From Allolucifera butyrica (GTDB taxonomy: Bacteria > Bacillota > Negativicutes > Sporomusales > UPPP01), in the NCBI RefSeq assembly GCF_900476375.1, contig NZ_UPPP01000116.1, positions 1-64,000 of the forward strand: a DNA stretch of 64,000 nt, written 5' to 3'. The notes under the pieces were generated by a model. That model worked only from the letters and a program-made list of their open reading frames with translations, was not told where the DNA came from and did not search any database. Both the position numbers and the translations under genes were made by a program. Shown here piece after piece: positions 17,563-26,443 of this stretch (position 1 is the stretch's first letter; every line of letters starts with the position of its first letter).

Positions 17563-18864
17563 GTGTTGGCAATTACCGCAGACCGCAGACTTGGCTTTCT
17601 ATGCCTGCTAATCCCTGTGCTTACAATTCTGGCATTGCCGCTAAAGGCCCAGGCCTTACCGGCGACGGTGGATGCAGTCCAGGTAACCATTCAGGCCGGT
17701 GAATCACCGCTGCCGGCAAAGGTTGCCAAACGTATGGCTGATAGTGTGCGTACGGTTGGCGAGCAATTGTTGCTGGGAAAAAGTGTGGCTGAAGTCGCAG
17801 CCTCCCAGGCTTCCTATGAAAAGTTGATTAAAGAAGTATTTGACCGGGTATTAGTTGGTTATTCCGTGCAAAGCGTAACCATTGATCCGGCCGGTGCTAC
17901 TCAAATCGATGTAGTGGTGGCTCCTTGGGGCGAGGTTGTCCGGGATGTGACGCTGAAAGTGAATCTCGACGGGATTTCGCCCGAATTGTCCGGCTTGATT
18001 GCCCAGGATATGGGAAATATCAAAGAACAAGTGGACGACGTGTTTGTCGGCTTGTCTGTAGATGCGGCGGATTGGGCAGGCAGCGTATCGAAGAACATGA
18101 TCCGCGAAATGCTGGCCGCCCAGTTGCCGGAATTCCGGGTTAGTTTTGATGTCACGGCCGGTCCGCATACGGTAGTAAAACTATCGCTGGCGCCAACCGG
18201 ACCGCTTATCCAAAACGTGCGGGTTTCCCTCCGCTCCCGGACGATTCCCAATCTGTTGCTGTTTGGCCTTCGGCCGGTGACGGAGGATGCGGTAAAATCC
18301 CTCAATGGCTTGCCCGTAGCCTTTGTCGAACGGCACCGTGATTATTTTACGGCTAAGCTGCAAGCGGCCCTTTCCCAGCAGTCCGCTGTCCGTCAATACG
18401 GTCTGGCCCTTTCTACCGATATTTATCCCGGAGCTGAAACGGTTGTGGCAGTAAATGCCGATACCGATAAATACAAAGTGACGCTGGAAGGCTATCTGGA
18501 TATGGGGCATCAGACCGATAATACAGCTGCGCGACTGCATATTGGCCGTTATCTCGGCAAACGGGATGAGCTTTTTATGGAAACGACATTTTATCCCAAT
18601 TCCGTAACCTGGCAGTTCAGGCCGGGCTGGAGCCATTCCCTGAGCAGCAATATGGCTGCGGGTTTTAAATATGACCTGTCGGACCGGCAGGCGATTCTGT
18701 GGGGCAGCCAGTATTTGGGGCATAACCTGACCCTGCGCCTGGAACGCACGCCGGCAACCGGCTATGACGAATTTGGCATCCGCTATAAATTGCACGATTT
18801 TTTAAGCGCCGAGTATGTATTTACCAAAGATGAAAAGTGGCTCCGGCTGATTGGAAATTTGTAG
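17563..18864 (+). CDS. Secreted protein of unknown function next to bamA
   Basis: I do not recognise a named family. The 433-residue protein has a signal sequence (GFLCLLIPVLTILALPLKAQALP). Residues about 35-270 look like alternating alpha/beta modules (VDAVQVTIQAG, VQSVTIDPAGATQIDVVVAPWG, IQNVRVSLRSRTIPNLLL) that could be POTRA-like or Skp-binding folds. The last about 130 residues alternate like beta-barrel strands (YKVTLEGYLDMGHQTDNTAARLHIGRY onward) but end in RLIGNL rather than an aromatic residue. The start is uncertain: GTG 17563 sits next to GAGGGG, TTG 17566 is possible, and TTG 17488 lies inside bamA. Position between bamA and ompH suggests a part in OM protein assembly. Confidence 0.65.
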   Translation: MLAITADRRLGFLCLLIPVLTILALPLKAQALPATVDAVQVTIQAGESPLPAKVAKRMADSVRTVGEQLLLGKSVAEVAASQASYEKLIKEVFDRVLVGYSVQSVTIDPAGATQIDVVVAPWGEVVRDVTLKVNLDGISPELSGLIAQDMGNIKEQVDDVFVGLSVDAADWAGSVSKNMIREMLAAQLPEFRVSFDVTAGPHTVVKLSLAPTGPLIQNVRVSLRSRTIPNLLLFGLRPVTEDAVKSLNGLPVAFVERHRDYFTAKLQAALSQQSAVRQYGLALSTDIYPGAETVVAVNADTDKYKVTLEGYLDMGHQTDNTAARLHIGRYLGKRDELFMETTFYPNSVTWQFRPGWSHSLSSNMAAGFKYDLSDRQAILWGSQYLGHNLTLRLERTPATGYDEFGIRYKLHDFLSAEYVFTKDEKWLRLIGNL

Positions 18865-18865
18865 G

Positions 18866-18894
18866 TTGAATCTGGACTGGCACCCTGTTATAAT
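18866..18894 (+). promoter_or_regulatory. Extended -10 sigma-A promoter for the ompH-lpxD genes
   Basis: TTGAAT (18866-18871), 17-base spacer, then TGTTATAAT ending at 18894, which contains a perfect -10 with an extended TG. It lies directly after the previous gene. Confidence 0.8.
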
Positions 18895-18950
18895 GATAAG
18901 CGCAAGGGCAACTCTCAGGAGAGGCCAATAAATTTTGAGGAGGTTACTTC

Positions 18951-19427
18951 GTGTTAAATTTGAAAGACAAAAAGCAAGTGAAAATAGTGACGCTGGCGAT
19001 CGTGGCATTTTTTGTGCTGGGTTTCGTTGGCCTGGCGGCTACCCAATCCGGCAGGATTTACGCTGCTGCGGCTGCTAATACTTCCAATGTGGGCGTGGTG
19101 AATTACCAGCTGCTGCTGCAAAGCCATCCCGACATTCCCAAGGCTCAGGCAGCCATGAAAACGGAAGCTGAGTCCGCACAGAAGGACTTTGACGCCAAAT
19201 CCGCCACGATGAACGATAAAGAAAAGCAAGATTATTATATGCAGCTGCAACAGCGGCTGAGCAACAAACAACAAGAACTCATGGGACCGATTCACGATTC
19301 CATTACCGCGGCTATTAAAGCAGTGGCCGACGCCAAAGGAATTACGGTGGTTCTGGATAAGAGCAATGTCGTCTACGGCGGTCAGGATATTACAGATGAT
19401 GTAATGAAAAAAATTACCGGTAAATAA
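18951..19427 (+). CDS. OmpH/Skp-family periplasmic chaperone, copy 1
   Basis: This 158-residue protein has a signal sequence (residues about 10-40, ending YAAAAA) and one OmpH domain: VGVVNYQLLLQSHPD opens the beta part, a coiled-coil arm (AAMKTEAESAQKDFDAKSATMNDKEKQDYYMQLQQRLSNKQQEL) makes the tentacle, and ITVVLDKSNVVYGGQDITDDVMKKI closes it. OmpH/Skp proteins keep unfolded OM proteins soluble in the periplasm. The start is GTG 18951 behind GAGGAGG. It is the first of three different ompH-like genes in a row, between the bamA region and lpxD, an order found in many diderm bacteria with a single ompH. Confidence 0.9.
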   Translation: MLNLKDKKQVKIVTLAIVAFFVLGFVGLAATQSGRIYAAAAANTSNVGVVNYQLLLQSHPDIPKAQAAMKTEAESAQKDFDAKSATMNDKEKQDYYMQLQQRLSNKQQELMGPIHDSITAAIKAVADAKGITVVLDKSNVVYGGQDITDDVMKKITGK

Positions 19428-19442
19428 TAGGAAGATGTTTAG

Positions 19443-19467
19443 CCGAGCCGGGTAACCTGCTCGGTTC
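19443..19467 (+). terminator. Weak terminator-like hairpin after ompH copy 1
   Basis: CCGAGC / GCTCGG (19443-19448, 19459-19464) with a 10-base loop is followed by TTCTTCATT. It could reduce read-through into copies 2 and 3. Confidence 0.5.
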
Positions 19468-19509
19468 TTCATTAGATTACCGGATAAGTAAGAAGGAAGG
19501 TGATTTTTG

Positions 19510-20460
19510 GTGGTATCCAAACGATCGATGTTGCGATTTTTGATCCTCGTTGTGCCAGCCATATTATTGGCCGGCTGCTTCAATGCACCGAAGAATCCGG
19601 GCCCCAAAGTTACCTTTACTCCTAAAATGGGTTTGATTGACATGCAAAAAGCCATTCAGTCCCATCCCCGGTATAAAGATTTTCAGGAAATGCAAAAACA
19701 ATATAATACGCTGGTGCTAAAACTCAAAACAGCCCAGGGCCAAGCGCGGGCAGCGAATGGCGGTCCGGCGCCGCAGGCATTGTCGTCCCAGCAGGCCGCC
19801 GGGTTAGATGAGACATTGTCGGCGGAATTTAAAAGTAAAATGACCGCCCAGCAGAACACGTTACAGGCGCAGCTCAACGAAAAATTGACGCAGGTTCGCA
19901 GTGACCTGAATAAGCAAATGGATGAATATAAAGCGGAAGTGGATAAGACCTATCAACCGCAAATTTTTAACTTGCAGTTGAAACTGAAAACCCTGCGTCT
20001 AAGTAAAGAAGAGATGACGTCCCTGCAGCAGCAATTGGAGCAATTGCAAAATGAGCGGGACGCTAAACTGGCGGCTAAACAGAAGGAATTACAGGCGAAG
20101 ATGAATGAGGCTATGGCGCCGGAAAGCAAAGCCATGCAGACGGAACTGGATCAATACGCCAAACAACTGAGAGCCGAACTGGATCAAGAGGGAGCCGCCA
20201 AGCGGGCTCAAATGCTTGCCGCTGCGCCCCTGATACCGCCGGTTGCTCCTGCAGCCGGTGCGAATGATGAATTAGTGGGGCAGTTAAATTCGCTGAAGGA
20301 GCAGATGCAAACCCTGCAAGAACAGATCGTGCAGGACATTCGCGATAAAACGGCTAAAGTAGCGGCTGAAAAGGGATTGGATACTGTGTTAACCAACGTG
20401 ACGGTCAATGCCAGCGGGGTTGATGTTACGGATGCGGTTATTGCCGAGTTTAAGAAATGA
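19510..20460 (+). CDS. OmpH/Skp-like lipoprotein with enlarged coiled coil, copy 2
   Basis: At 316 residues this is twice the usual OmpH length. It begins with a lipoprotein signal (LVVPAILLAGC, lipobox cysteine at about residue 20), so it should be membrane-anchored. The start of the OmpH fold is MGLIDMQKAIQSHPRYKDF, the end is GLDTVLTNVTVNASGVDVTDAVIAEF. Between them lie about 200 residues of Gln/Lys/Glu-rich coiled coil, including LQQQLEQLQNERDAKLAAKQKELQAK. That would make unusually long chaperone arms. The start may be GTG 19510 or TTG 19507 after GGAAGGTGA. It could instead serve as a periplasmic spacer; that is open. Confidence 0.85.
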   Translation: MVSKRSMLRFLILVVPAILLAGCFNAPKNPGPKVTFTPKMGLIDMQKAIQSHPRYKDFQEMQKQYNTLVLKLKTAQGQARAANGGPAPQALSSQQAAGLDETLSAEFKSKMTAQQNTLQAQLNEKLTQVRSDLNKQMDEYKAEVDKTYQPQIFNLQLKLKTLRLSKEEMTSLQQQLEQLQNERDAKLAAKQKELQAKMNEAMAPESKAMQTELDQYAKQLRAELDQEGAAKRAQMLAAAPLIPPVAPAAGANDELVGQLNSLKEQMQTLQEQIVQDIRDKTAKVAAEKGLDTVLTNVTVNASGVDVTDAVIAEFKK

Positions 20461-20544
20461 TTGACTGCGCATACTATAGGTGAAATTCCGGACCGCTGGA
20501 ACCGGGACGAATAGAGCAACCAATTGGAAGGTGGAGGATCGGGT

Positions 20545-20961
20545 ATGAAACGGAAAATGAGAGTAATAACGGCGATTGCCCTGCTGGCTCTGGCTGCCCT
20601 GCTGGGCGGCTGTAATGCCGGCACGAATGTGGGTGTCTTGGACGTAAACCGGATTATGAATGAAAGTCCTAAGGTAAAACAGTTCCAGGACCAGTTGAAT
20701 ACCAAAGGGAAAGAATTAAGCGACAAACTGGAAAAGCAAAAAGCGTCTCTTAGCAAAGAAGATTTTCAAAAGCAGCAGCAAGCGTCTTACAGTGAATTTG
20801 TAAAGACTAAGCAGGACATGGAAAAACAAATTGATGACGCGATTAAGCAGGCTCTTGATCAAGTCGCCAAAGAGAAAAAACTTGGCGTCGTGGTTTATAA
20901 AAACAGTGTGGCTCAAGGCGGAACGGACGTAACGGATGACGTGCTGAAAAAGATGCAATAG
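20545..20961 (+). CDS. OmpH/Skp-like lipoprotein, copy 3
   Basis: This 138-residue protein carries a lipoprotein signal (ALLALAALLGGC, cysteine at about 24) and a short OmpH domain: NVGVLDVNRIMNESPKVKQFQDQL, a coiled-coil arm (KELSDKLEKQKASLSKEDFQKQQQ) and LGVVVYKNSVAQGGTDVTDDVLKKM, which is close to the ending of copy 1. ATG 20545 follows GGTGGAGG with good spacing. The family role is periplasmic escort of OM proteins; membrane anchoring through a lipid is unlike soluble Skp of E. coli. lpxD follows after 45 bases, so the two are likely co-transcribed. Confidence 0.87.
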   Translation: MKRKMRVITAIALLALAALLGGCNAGTNVGVLDVNRIMNESPKVKQFQDQLNTKGKELSDKLEKQKASLSKEDFQKQQQASYSEFVKTKQDMEKQIDDAIKQALDQVAKEKKLGVVVYKNSVAQGGTDVTDDVLKKMQ

Positions 20962-21006
20962 CTGTTGCGCCCTTCACCATGACGTTGCACATTGGAGGAT
21001 GTTTCG

Positions 21007-22026
21007 TTGATTAAGAAGCTGGATGAACTGGCCGCCTTAGTGGAAGGGGTAGTTTTAGGCGACGGGGATGTAACCGTTACCGGTGTGACCAATATTGAAG
21101 ATGCAGGGGAACAGGACATTACCTTTGCGGTGCCGCCGCATTTGGAAAAAGCCGCCCGCTGCCGGGCGGCGGCAGTCATTATTCCCGATAGCGTGACGGA
21201 ATATTCCAAGCCGGCAATCCGCGTGGCGAATCCCCGCATTGCCTTTACCAAACTGCTGGAGCTGTTTACACCGCCGCTGCAGGTTGAACGGAAAGTACAT
21301 CCTGCTGCCGTGGTGGCGCCAACAGCCATACTCGGCCAAAATGTGGCAGTCATGCCTTGTGCCGTAATTGCCGACCATGCTGTTATCGGCGATAATACGG
21401 TAATCTATCCGCATACCTACATTGGTCAGGAAGCGGTCATCGGTCAGGACACGGTGCTGTATCCCAGTGTAACGGTGCGGGAAAGATGCCGGATTGGCAA
21501 CCGGAATATTATTCACAGCGGTGCTGTAATCGGCAGTGACGGATTTGGGTTTGTGACAATTGGCGGAGAGCACCGCAAAGTTCCGCAAGTCGGGAACGTA
21601 GTCATTGAAGATGATGTGGAAATTGGCGCCAACGTCACCGTTGACCGGGCTACTACGGGCAGCACGGTAGTCAAACGGGGAACCAAGGTGGACAATCTGG
21701 TCCATATTGCCCACAATGTGGTTATTGGTGAGCACTGCTATTTAACTGCTCAGACTGGCATTGCCGGCAGTACTAAGGTCGGCAACTATGTAACCTTTGC
21801 CGGCCAGTCGGGCAGTAACGGACATATTACCATTGGCGACCATTGTGTTTTTGCCGCCAAAGCCGGTGTGACCGGTGATGTGCCGGCCGGGTCCTTTTAC
21901 GCCGGCTTTCCCGCCAGGCCTCACCAGGAATGGCTGCGAGCGGCAGTGGGTATGTACAAAGTCAATGATATCATGAAAAAAGTAAGGGAACTGGAACGCC
22001 GTCTGGCGGAACTGGAGCCCAAATAG
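21007..22026 (+). CDS. lpxD: UDP-3-O-acylglucosamine N-acyltransferase LpxD
   Basis: LpxD adds the second acyl chain in lipid A synthesis, after LpxC. The 339-residue length is typical. The N-terminal uridine-binding domain (residues about 1-95, with ITFAVPPHLEKAARC) is followed by a left-handed beta helix of hexapeptide repeats (IGDNTVIYPHTYIGQEAVIGQDTVLYP) containing the catalytic region VHIAHNVVIGEHC and ending in a short coiled helix (IMKKVRELERRLAELE). TTG 21007 is the likely start, as TTGGAGGA sits 8 bases before it; TTG 20992 overlaps the same site. It lies after the ompH genes, as in many diderms. Confidence 0.95.
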   Translation: MIKKLDELAALVEGVVLGDGDVTVTGVTNIEDAGEQDITFAVPPHLEKAARCRAAAVIIPDSVTEYSKPAIRVANPRIAFTKLLELFTPPLQVERKVHPAAVVAPTAILGQNVAVMPCAVIADHAVIGDNTVIYPHTYIGQEAVIGQDTVLYPSVTVRERCRIGNRNIIHSGAVIGSDGFGFVTIGGEHRKVPQVGNVVIEDDVEIGANVTVDRATTGSTVVKRGTKVDNLVHIAHNVVIGEHCYLTAQTGIAGSTKVGNYVTFAGQSGSNGHITIGDHCVFAAKAGVTGDVPAGSFYAGFPARPHQEWLRAAVGMYKVNDIMKKVRELERRLAELEPK

Positions 22027-22031
22027 TAAAA

Positions 22032-22060
22032 AGAGGCAATCGTCATGATTGCCTCTTTCT
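22032..22060 (+). terminator. Intrinsic terminator after lpxD
   Basis: AGAGGCAAT / ATTGCCTCT (22032-22040, 22048-22056) form a 9-bp stem followed by TTCTATTT. It ends the bamA-ompH-lpxD stretch. Confidence 0.8.
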
Positions 22061-22316
22061 ATTTGGGCGCAAAGCGCAGGGCACAGGGCGCAGAGATGCG
22101 CAGTACCGGGTGCAGCACGGCGCACAAAGGTTTTAAAAAAAAGAGTCTAAATTTTTATAGCTTAAGCTCAAAATCACCGTAGATCCAGGTTCTTCCCCGC
22201 GCCACGAGCCCTGCGCTATGAGCCGAAAAACTGCGCCAGCGATTTTTCTTTAAAGGATTTTGGAATATTCTGATAGAATATAGAAAAAAAGCCCAATTTT
22301 TAAAGAGGTGGAAACA
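22061..22316 (+). other. Gene-free stretch with GC-rich word-like sequence
   Basis: About 22066-22130 and 22195-22225 hold variants of GCGCAGGGC and GAGCCCTGCGC seen in many other gaps of the window. AAAACTGCGCCAGCGATTTT at about 22231-22250 is a degenerate relative of the hairpin at 4937 and 5086. Confidence 0.45.
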
Positions 22317-24224
22317 ATGCATAAAAAGATCATGGCTGTGCTCCAGTTCTTGTTCGTTGTAGCTGCCGGGTTGGGAGGCATGCTGGTTTTTCGTTGGCGT
22401 GGATCCGTGGGGGAGTCCGCTTTACTTATTGGTGCAGCGGCATTATTGGCGGCCGCATTCAGCTTGCGGTGTTGGCCGGAGCAAGGGCCAACAGAAACTT
22501 CTCCGGAAACATGCCGGGAAACGGAGAATAGTCTGGACATGTTGAAAATTGCCGAAGAAGTGGCTTTTATGTCTCAACAATTATTGTGGGTTGTAGGACA
22601 GAGTAAATCGGCTTTGAGTAAACTGGGAAATTTGTCGGCGGATATCGCCAAAGCCAGTGAATTCAATGCGAACAGCGTGGAAAAGACCACCAGCGGCATA
22701 GGACAAATCGCTGCCAAGGCGGGCGTTGTTTATAATGCGGCCGAAGATGCTTTGCGCCAGTCTAATGAGTCCTGGCAACTGGCGGCTAAAAACCAGGAGG
22801 AGATTACGCAGGCAGGCAATCAAATGCTGGACATTGCCCAGACCGTACAAGCAGCAGTCGTGGCAATTGAAGAATTAAGCGGGGCATCCCAGCGGATTGG
22901 CGAATTTATTGGTCAAATTCAGGGGATTGCCAGTCAGACGAATTTGCTGGCCCTCAACGCCGCCATCGAAGCGGCCCGGGCGGGAGAACAAGGCCGGGGT
23001 TTTGCCGTTGTGGCCGATGAAGTTCGCAAACTGGCTGATGAAAGTGCCCGCATCACGAAGGAAGTAGAAAATAACGTTTGCAGCATGATCAGCAAAACGA
23101 GTGAAGTAACAGCCAATATGCACCGCAGCCGTGACAAATTGAGCGGCATCGAACAGATGTCCCGTCAATCGGCGGCAGCGCTGCAGGAGATTGTTGACCA
23201 GGTCGCCCATATCGGCGAGAATGTGAAAAAACTACGGGATGTTTCCTATGAACAGCAAGTGACCACCAGTGATATTGTACGGGCTGTAGACGCCATTAGC
23301 GCGGCTACGCAGGAAATCGCCGCCAATACCCAGCAAGCGCAGCAAAGTGTCGTTACCCAGGACAAGAGCATTCAGGAGACCTATGACCATGCCCGGAAGA
23401 TGACGGGAACAGCCGACAGACTGCAGGAAATTGCCGTTTATTTCAAAACCGAAAAAGAAATTATTTTTGCCATAAATCCATTCTCGGCGCCGCAGACAAT
23501 CCGGGAAAGCTATTTGCCGATTGTTGAAGCGGCAGCACAGCACATCGACCGGCAAGCCCGCCTGATTATTGTGTCCGATTATGATGCCCTGGGCCGCTCC
23601 CTGCTGCGCGGAAATGCGGATATCGGCTGGTTCTCACCCTTTGCTTATGTTTCTACGAAAAATCAAGGCAATATCATTCCGCTTGTCACCCCGGTCACCA
23701 ACCGGAATGCTTCGTATACCGGGTACATTATCGCCAAAAAAGAGGCTGCCATCGGGTCTGTCGATGACTTGAAAGGCAAGCGGTTCGGCTTCGTCGATCC
23801 CCAATCGGCATCGGGGTATATATATCCCCGGGCAATTCTGGTGGAACAAGGCAAGGATCCCGGGCACTTCTTTGGGGAAACCCTGTTTCTCGGCAGCCAT
23901 AACCGGGTAATCGACGCTGTACTGGATGGAACCATTGATGCCGGCGCCACCTATACGGAAGCGTTGGACAGTGCCAAGGCCAAAGGGGCTGCCGTGGAGC
24001 AATTGGCGATCATTGCCCGGACCGAACCGATCCCCAAAGATGTAATTGCGGCCCGGGCGGATCTGCCGCCGGAACTGGTTGCCGGACTGACCGGGGCCTT
24101 CCGGCAGATTGCCGATACGGATCCCCAGTTTAAGGCACTGCTGAAAAATACCCCCATTAACGGTTTTATCGCCACCGATGATCGCAACTACGACGTAGTC
24201 CGCAAAGCGGCTAAAATGAAATAG
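22317..24224 (+). CDS. Chemoreceptor signalling domain fused to a C-terminal PhnD-like binding domain
   Basis: This is a 635-residue fusion. Two close N-terminal membrane helices (about 5-24 and 34-51) leave almost no periplasmic loop. Residues about 75-380 are a methyl-accepting chemotaxis signalling domain with the hairpin tip [37 protein letters not shown] (split here for length) and no evident HAMP domain. Residues about 385-635 resemble PhnD-type phosphate/phosphonate-binding proteins ([53 protein letters not shown]). With no membrane helix between them, the binding domain should lie in the cytoplasm. ATG 22317 follows AAAGAGG. Not linked to the LPS genes around it. The ligand is unknown. 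Confidence 0.88.
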   Translation: MHKKIMAVLQFLFVVAAGLGGMLVFRWRGSVGESALLIGAAALLAAAFSLRCWPEQGPTETSPETCRETENSLDMLKIAEEVAFMSQQLLWVVGQSKSALSKLGNLSADIAKASEFNANSVEKTTSGIGQIAAKAGVVYNAAEDALRQSNESWQLAAKNQEEITQAGNQMLDIAQTVQAAVVAIEELSGASQRIGEFIGQIQGIASQTNLLALNAAIEAARAGEQGRGFAVVADEVRKLADESARITKEVENNVCSMISKTSEVTANMHRSRDKLSGIEQMSRQSAAALQEIVDQVAHIGENVKKLRDVSYEQQVTTSDIVRAVDAISAATQEIAANTQQAQQSVVTQDKSIQETYDHARKMTGTADRLQEIAVYFKTEKEIIFAINPFSAPQTIRESYLPIVEAAAQHIDRQARLIIVSDYDALGRSLLRGNADIGWFSPFAYVSTKNQGNIIPLVTPVTNRNASYTGYIIAKKEAAIGSVDDLKGKRFGFVDPQSASGYIYPRAILVEQGKDPGHFFGETLFLGSHNRVIDAVLDGTIDAGATYTEALDSAKAKGAAVEQLAIIARTEPIPKDVIAARADLPPELVAGLTGAFRQIADTDPQFKALLKNTPINGFIATDDRNYDVVRKAAKMK

Positions 24225-24604
24225 GAAAAAAACGAGATTGCCGCACTCCACTTCGTTACGTTCGCAATGACACCGTTACGTAGTCTGTCATTGCGAACGA
24301 AGTGAAGCAATCTCTTTTTTTCGGAGTAAGAGCAAAGTGATGTGGCGATCTCTTAAGAAGCAACTTTGTCTACAGTCTGATACTTGGCTTATAACCAAGT
24401 CTTTACTTTTTTATTGAGCCTATTTCCTTCGAGACTGGACCCACATCCGTGACCGGAACCATGGGCCACGTATTTAAAGCTTCTCTGAACCCCGCGCCCT
24501 GTGCCGTTTACTAGTATTTGGCCGCCGCCGGAGGGCAGGATTTTCGCGGTCCGTATTGAATAAATAGAAATTATACGTTTAACTTATATACGAGGAGATT
24601 TAGC
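24225..24604 (+). other. Gene-free stretch with a long palindromic repeat and a hairpin
   Basis: It holds the repeat at 24234-24314, a hairpin ACTTGG / CCAAGT (24382-24387, 24395-24400) followed by CTTTACTTTTTT that could end transcription, and a GC-rich word-like segment at about 24484-24506. No gene is seen. Confidence 0.5.
24234..24314. repeat. Dispersed palindromic repeat, full copy 1
   Basis: An 81-base unit with inverted arms begins GAGATTGCCGCACTCC and ends GAAGTGAAGCAATCTC. Inner arms TTCGCAATGACA and TGTCATTGCGAA are perfect complements. Copies occur at 26243-26321 (inverted), 53051-53098 plus 54595-54626 (split by the IS), and in part at 63322-63350. The T run after this copy may let it terminate the chemoreceptor transcript. 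Confidence 0.9.
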
Positions 24605-25231
24605 ATGAAGGGAAAAATCAGCTGGCTAGTCTGTTGTCTGTTGCTGGTTTCGGCTACGGTTTGGGCGGCTCCTAGCACGAACGGGTCAACAGGATTAATT
24701 AATACGCCTTCGGCCGATGTTTTGCGGGAAGGACAGTTTTCCGCCGGTTATTATCATCTGAAGGCGGGCGGTGTGGGAGTATTTGATTTCGGAATGGGAC
24801 ACAATTGGGAAATAGGCGTTGCCGGCTTTCGTTATGATAGTGCGGCTAACCGGACCTATCTGAATGCCAAATTTGCGCTGGCGCCGGAAACGGTATTTAC
24901 CCCCGGCCTTGCGATCGGTGTGGAAGATATAGCCCAGGACGGCCAAAGAACGGTTTATGCTGCGGCCAGCAAAGCCTTGCCCTTCGGGTTCCGCATCCAT
25001 GCCGGTATCGGCAACGGGCGCTATGACGGCGTGTTTGCCGGGATTGAAAAAACAATTAACCCGGTTAGTGTTTTATCAGGCAACAATACTTTTCCGGCGA
25101 CTACGCTGATTGCCGAATATGACGGACACTATATGAACTATGGAGCGCGTCTGTCGGTTGTGCCCGGTATGAAGCTGGATGCCGGCTGGCGGCAGCACGA
25201 TTTCTACATCGGTATGAGCTTCACCAACTAA
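24605..25231 (+). CDS. YjbH-like secreted outer membrane protein
   Basis: This 208-residue protein has a signal peptide (residues 1-22, ending VWAAP) and then the STGLINTPSADVLREGQFSAGYYH segment typical of the YjbH domain, a family of OM proteins tied to exopolysaccharide or envelope functions. The rest alternates hydrophobic and polar residues like a small barrel (VFDFGMGHNWEIGVAGFRYD, GFRIHAGIGNGRYDGVFAGIEKT) and ends in YIGMSFTN. Its exact role is not known. ATG 24605 follows CGAGGAG. It may be co-transcribed with the acyltransferase 43 bases downstream. Confidence 0.75.
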   Translation: MKGKISWLVCCLLLVSATVWAAPSTNGSTGLINTPSADVLREGQFSAGYYHLKAGGVGVFDFGMGHNWEIGVAGFRYDSAANRTYLNAKFALAPETVFTPGLAIGVEDIAQDGQRTVYAAASKALPFGFRIHAGIGNGRYDGVFAGIEKTINPVSVLSGNNTFPATTLIAEYDGHYMNYGARLSVVPGMKLDAGWRQHDFYIGMSFTN

Positions 25232-25274
25232 AAAAAGGAGTCCTTACCGGGTATTTTCTTGGAGGTACTGTACT

Positions 25275-26171
25275 ATGTTGCAATATTATTTTGTAAAAGG
25301 GTTAAGCACGTTAGTGTCTATGCTGCCTCATAGCCTCCGCCGCCGTCTCGGCAATTGGCTGGGAGCGGTTTGCTGGCGGTTTGTACCGAAACGGCGGATG
25401 AATATGGCGGTGGATAATATTGTCCAAAGTCTGGGAGTAAGCCGTGAGCAGGCATATGACATTGCCAAAGAAAGCGGTATACGGTTTGGCCGCATGTTTA
25501 TGGAAGTACTGCACTTTCCCAGATTGACCGCCCGCACTATTCATTCCTACGTGGCGGTCAGCGGCCGCGAGCATTTGGAAGAGGCATTGCGGCAGGGAAA
25601 AGGCGTTGTACTGGCGACGGCGCACAGTGGCAACTGGGAACTTTTGGGGGCCGCACTGGCAATGCATGGCTTTCCGCTGGTTGCGGTGGTTCAAAAGCAA
25701 ACCAATGCTGCCATGGACCGCTTTATCAACGAATACCGGACATTGGCCGGAATGCACGTTACCTATAAAACCGGCGTCCGGGAAATGGTCCGGCTGCTGG
25801 GTGAAGGAAAAATTATTGGTTTATTGATGGATCAGGATGCATCCAAAGATGGTGTTTTTGTGGAATTCTTCGGCCGCAAGGCTTCTACCCCGCAAGGAGC
25901 AGCCGCGTTGGCCCGGCTGAAAGATACGCCGATTGTTCCCGCCTTTATTACCGAGCACCCCGATGGAACCCATACGGCGCTCATCTGTCCGGCAGTGTAT
26001 GTCACGCGCACCGGTGACCGGGATCAGGACATCCTGGTTACAACCCAGCAGCTAACGCAGATTGTTGAAGACCATATCCGCCGTCATCCCGATGAATGGT
26101 TCTGGCTGCATAACCGCTGGAAAACGCCTCAGCCGGATGCGAATATAGCGGACACAGAAGAACCTTATTAA
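25275..26171 (+). CDS. Lipid A lauroyl/myristoyl acyltransferase (LpxL/HtrB family), copy 1
   Basis: This 298-residue enzyme is of the LpxL/LpxM family, which adds secondary acyl chains to Kdo-lipid A at the inner membrane. The catalytic HX4E motif is visible as HSGNWE within VVLATAHSGNWELLGAAL; DQDASKDGVFVEFFGRKASTP and HPDEWFWLHNRWKT are further family blocks. An N-terminal hydrophobic segment anchors it. ATG 25275 follows TTGGAGG. A paralogue with the same opening residues is encoded at 41739, and the two probably act at different positions of lipid A or with different acyl donors; sequence does not say which. Confidence 0.9.
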   Translation: MLQYYFVKGLSTLVSMLPHSLRRRLGNWLGAVCWRFVPKRRMNMAVDNIVQSLGVSREQAYDIAKESGIRFGRMFMEVLHFPRLTARTIHSYVAVSGREHLEEALRQGKGVVLATAHSGNWELLGAALAMHGFPLVAVVQKQTNAAMDRFINEYRTLAGMHVTYKTGVREMVRLLGEGKIIGLLMDQDASKDGVFVEFFGRKASTPQGAAALARLKDTPIVPAFITEHPDGTHTALICPAVYVTRTGDRDQDILVTTQQLTQIVEDHIRRHPDEWFWLHNRWKTPQPDANIADTEEPY

Positions 26172-26242
26172 ATTAGTAAAATATTTTATTATGAAAAAGG
26201 GCTGTCTCCAAGGTGAGATGGCTTCTTTTTATGGGATCGGGC

Positions 26243-26321
26243 GAGATTGCTTCACTTTGTTCGTAATGACAGACTACGTAACGGTGTCATTGCGAACGCA
26301 ACGAAGTGGAGTGCGGCAATC
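26243..26321. repeat. Dispersed palindromic repeat, full copy 2 (inverted)
   Basis: A 79-base copy in the opposite orientation to the one at 24234, starting GAGATTGCTTCACTTTG and ending GGAGTGCGGCAATC. It and copy 1 flank the YjbH-like and acyltransferase genes as an inverted pair. Confidence 0.9.
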
Positions 26322-26360
26322 CGCGCCCTGAGATCTGCATCAAGAGCCTTATGACTAACA

Positions 26361-26443
26361 TTTAGTATATAAAAATGGAAGATGAGTATATACAAAAGTG
26401 AATAAATAGTATATAATAATTGACGTGTCTTTTATACACTAAA
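26361..26443. promoter_or_regulatory. Candidate operator region of the ABC permease gene
   Basis: TTTAGTATATAAAA (26361-26374) and TTTTATACACTAAA (26430-26443) form a 14-base inverted repeat with one mismatch. A third AGTATATA lies at about 26408-26415 next to TATAAT (26412-26417). A dimeric regulator could bind here; no -35 box of good quality was found. Confidence 0.35.
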
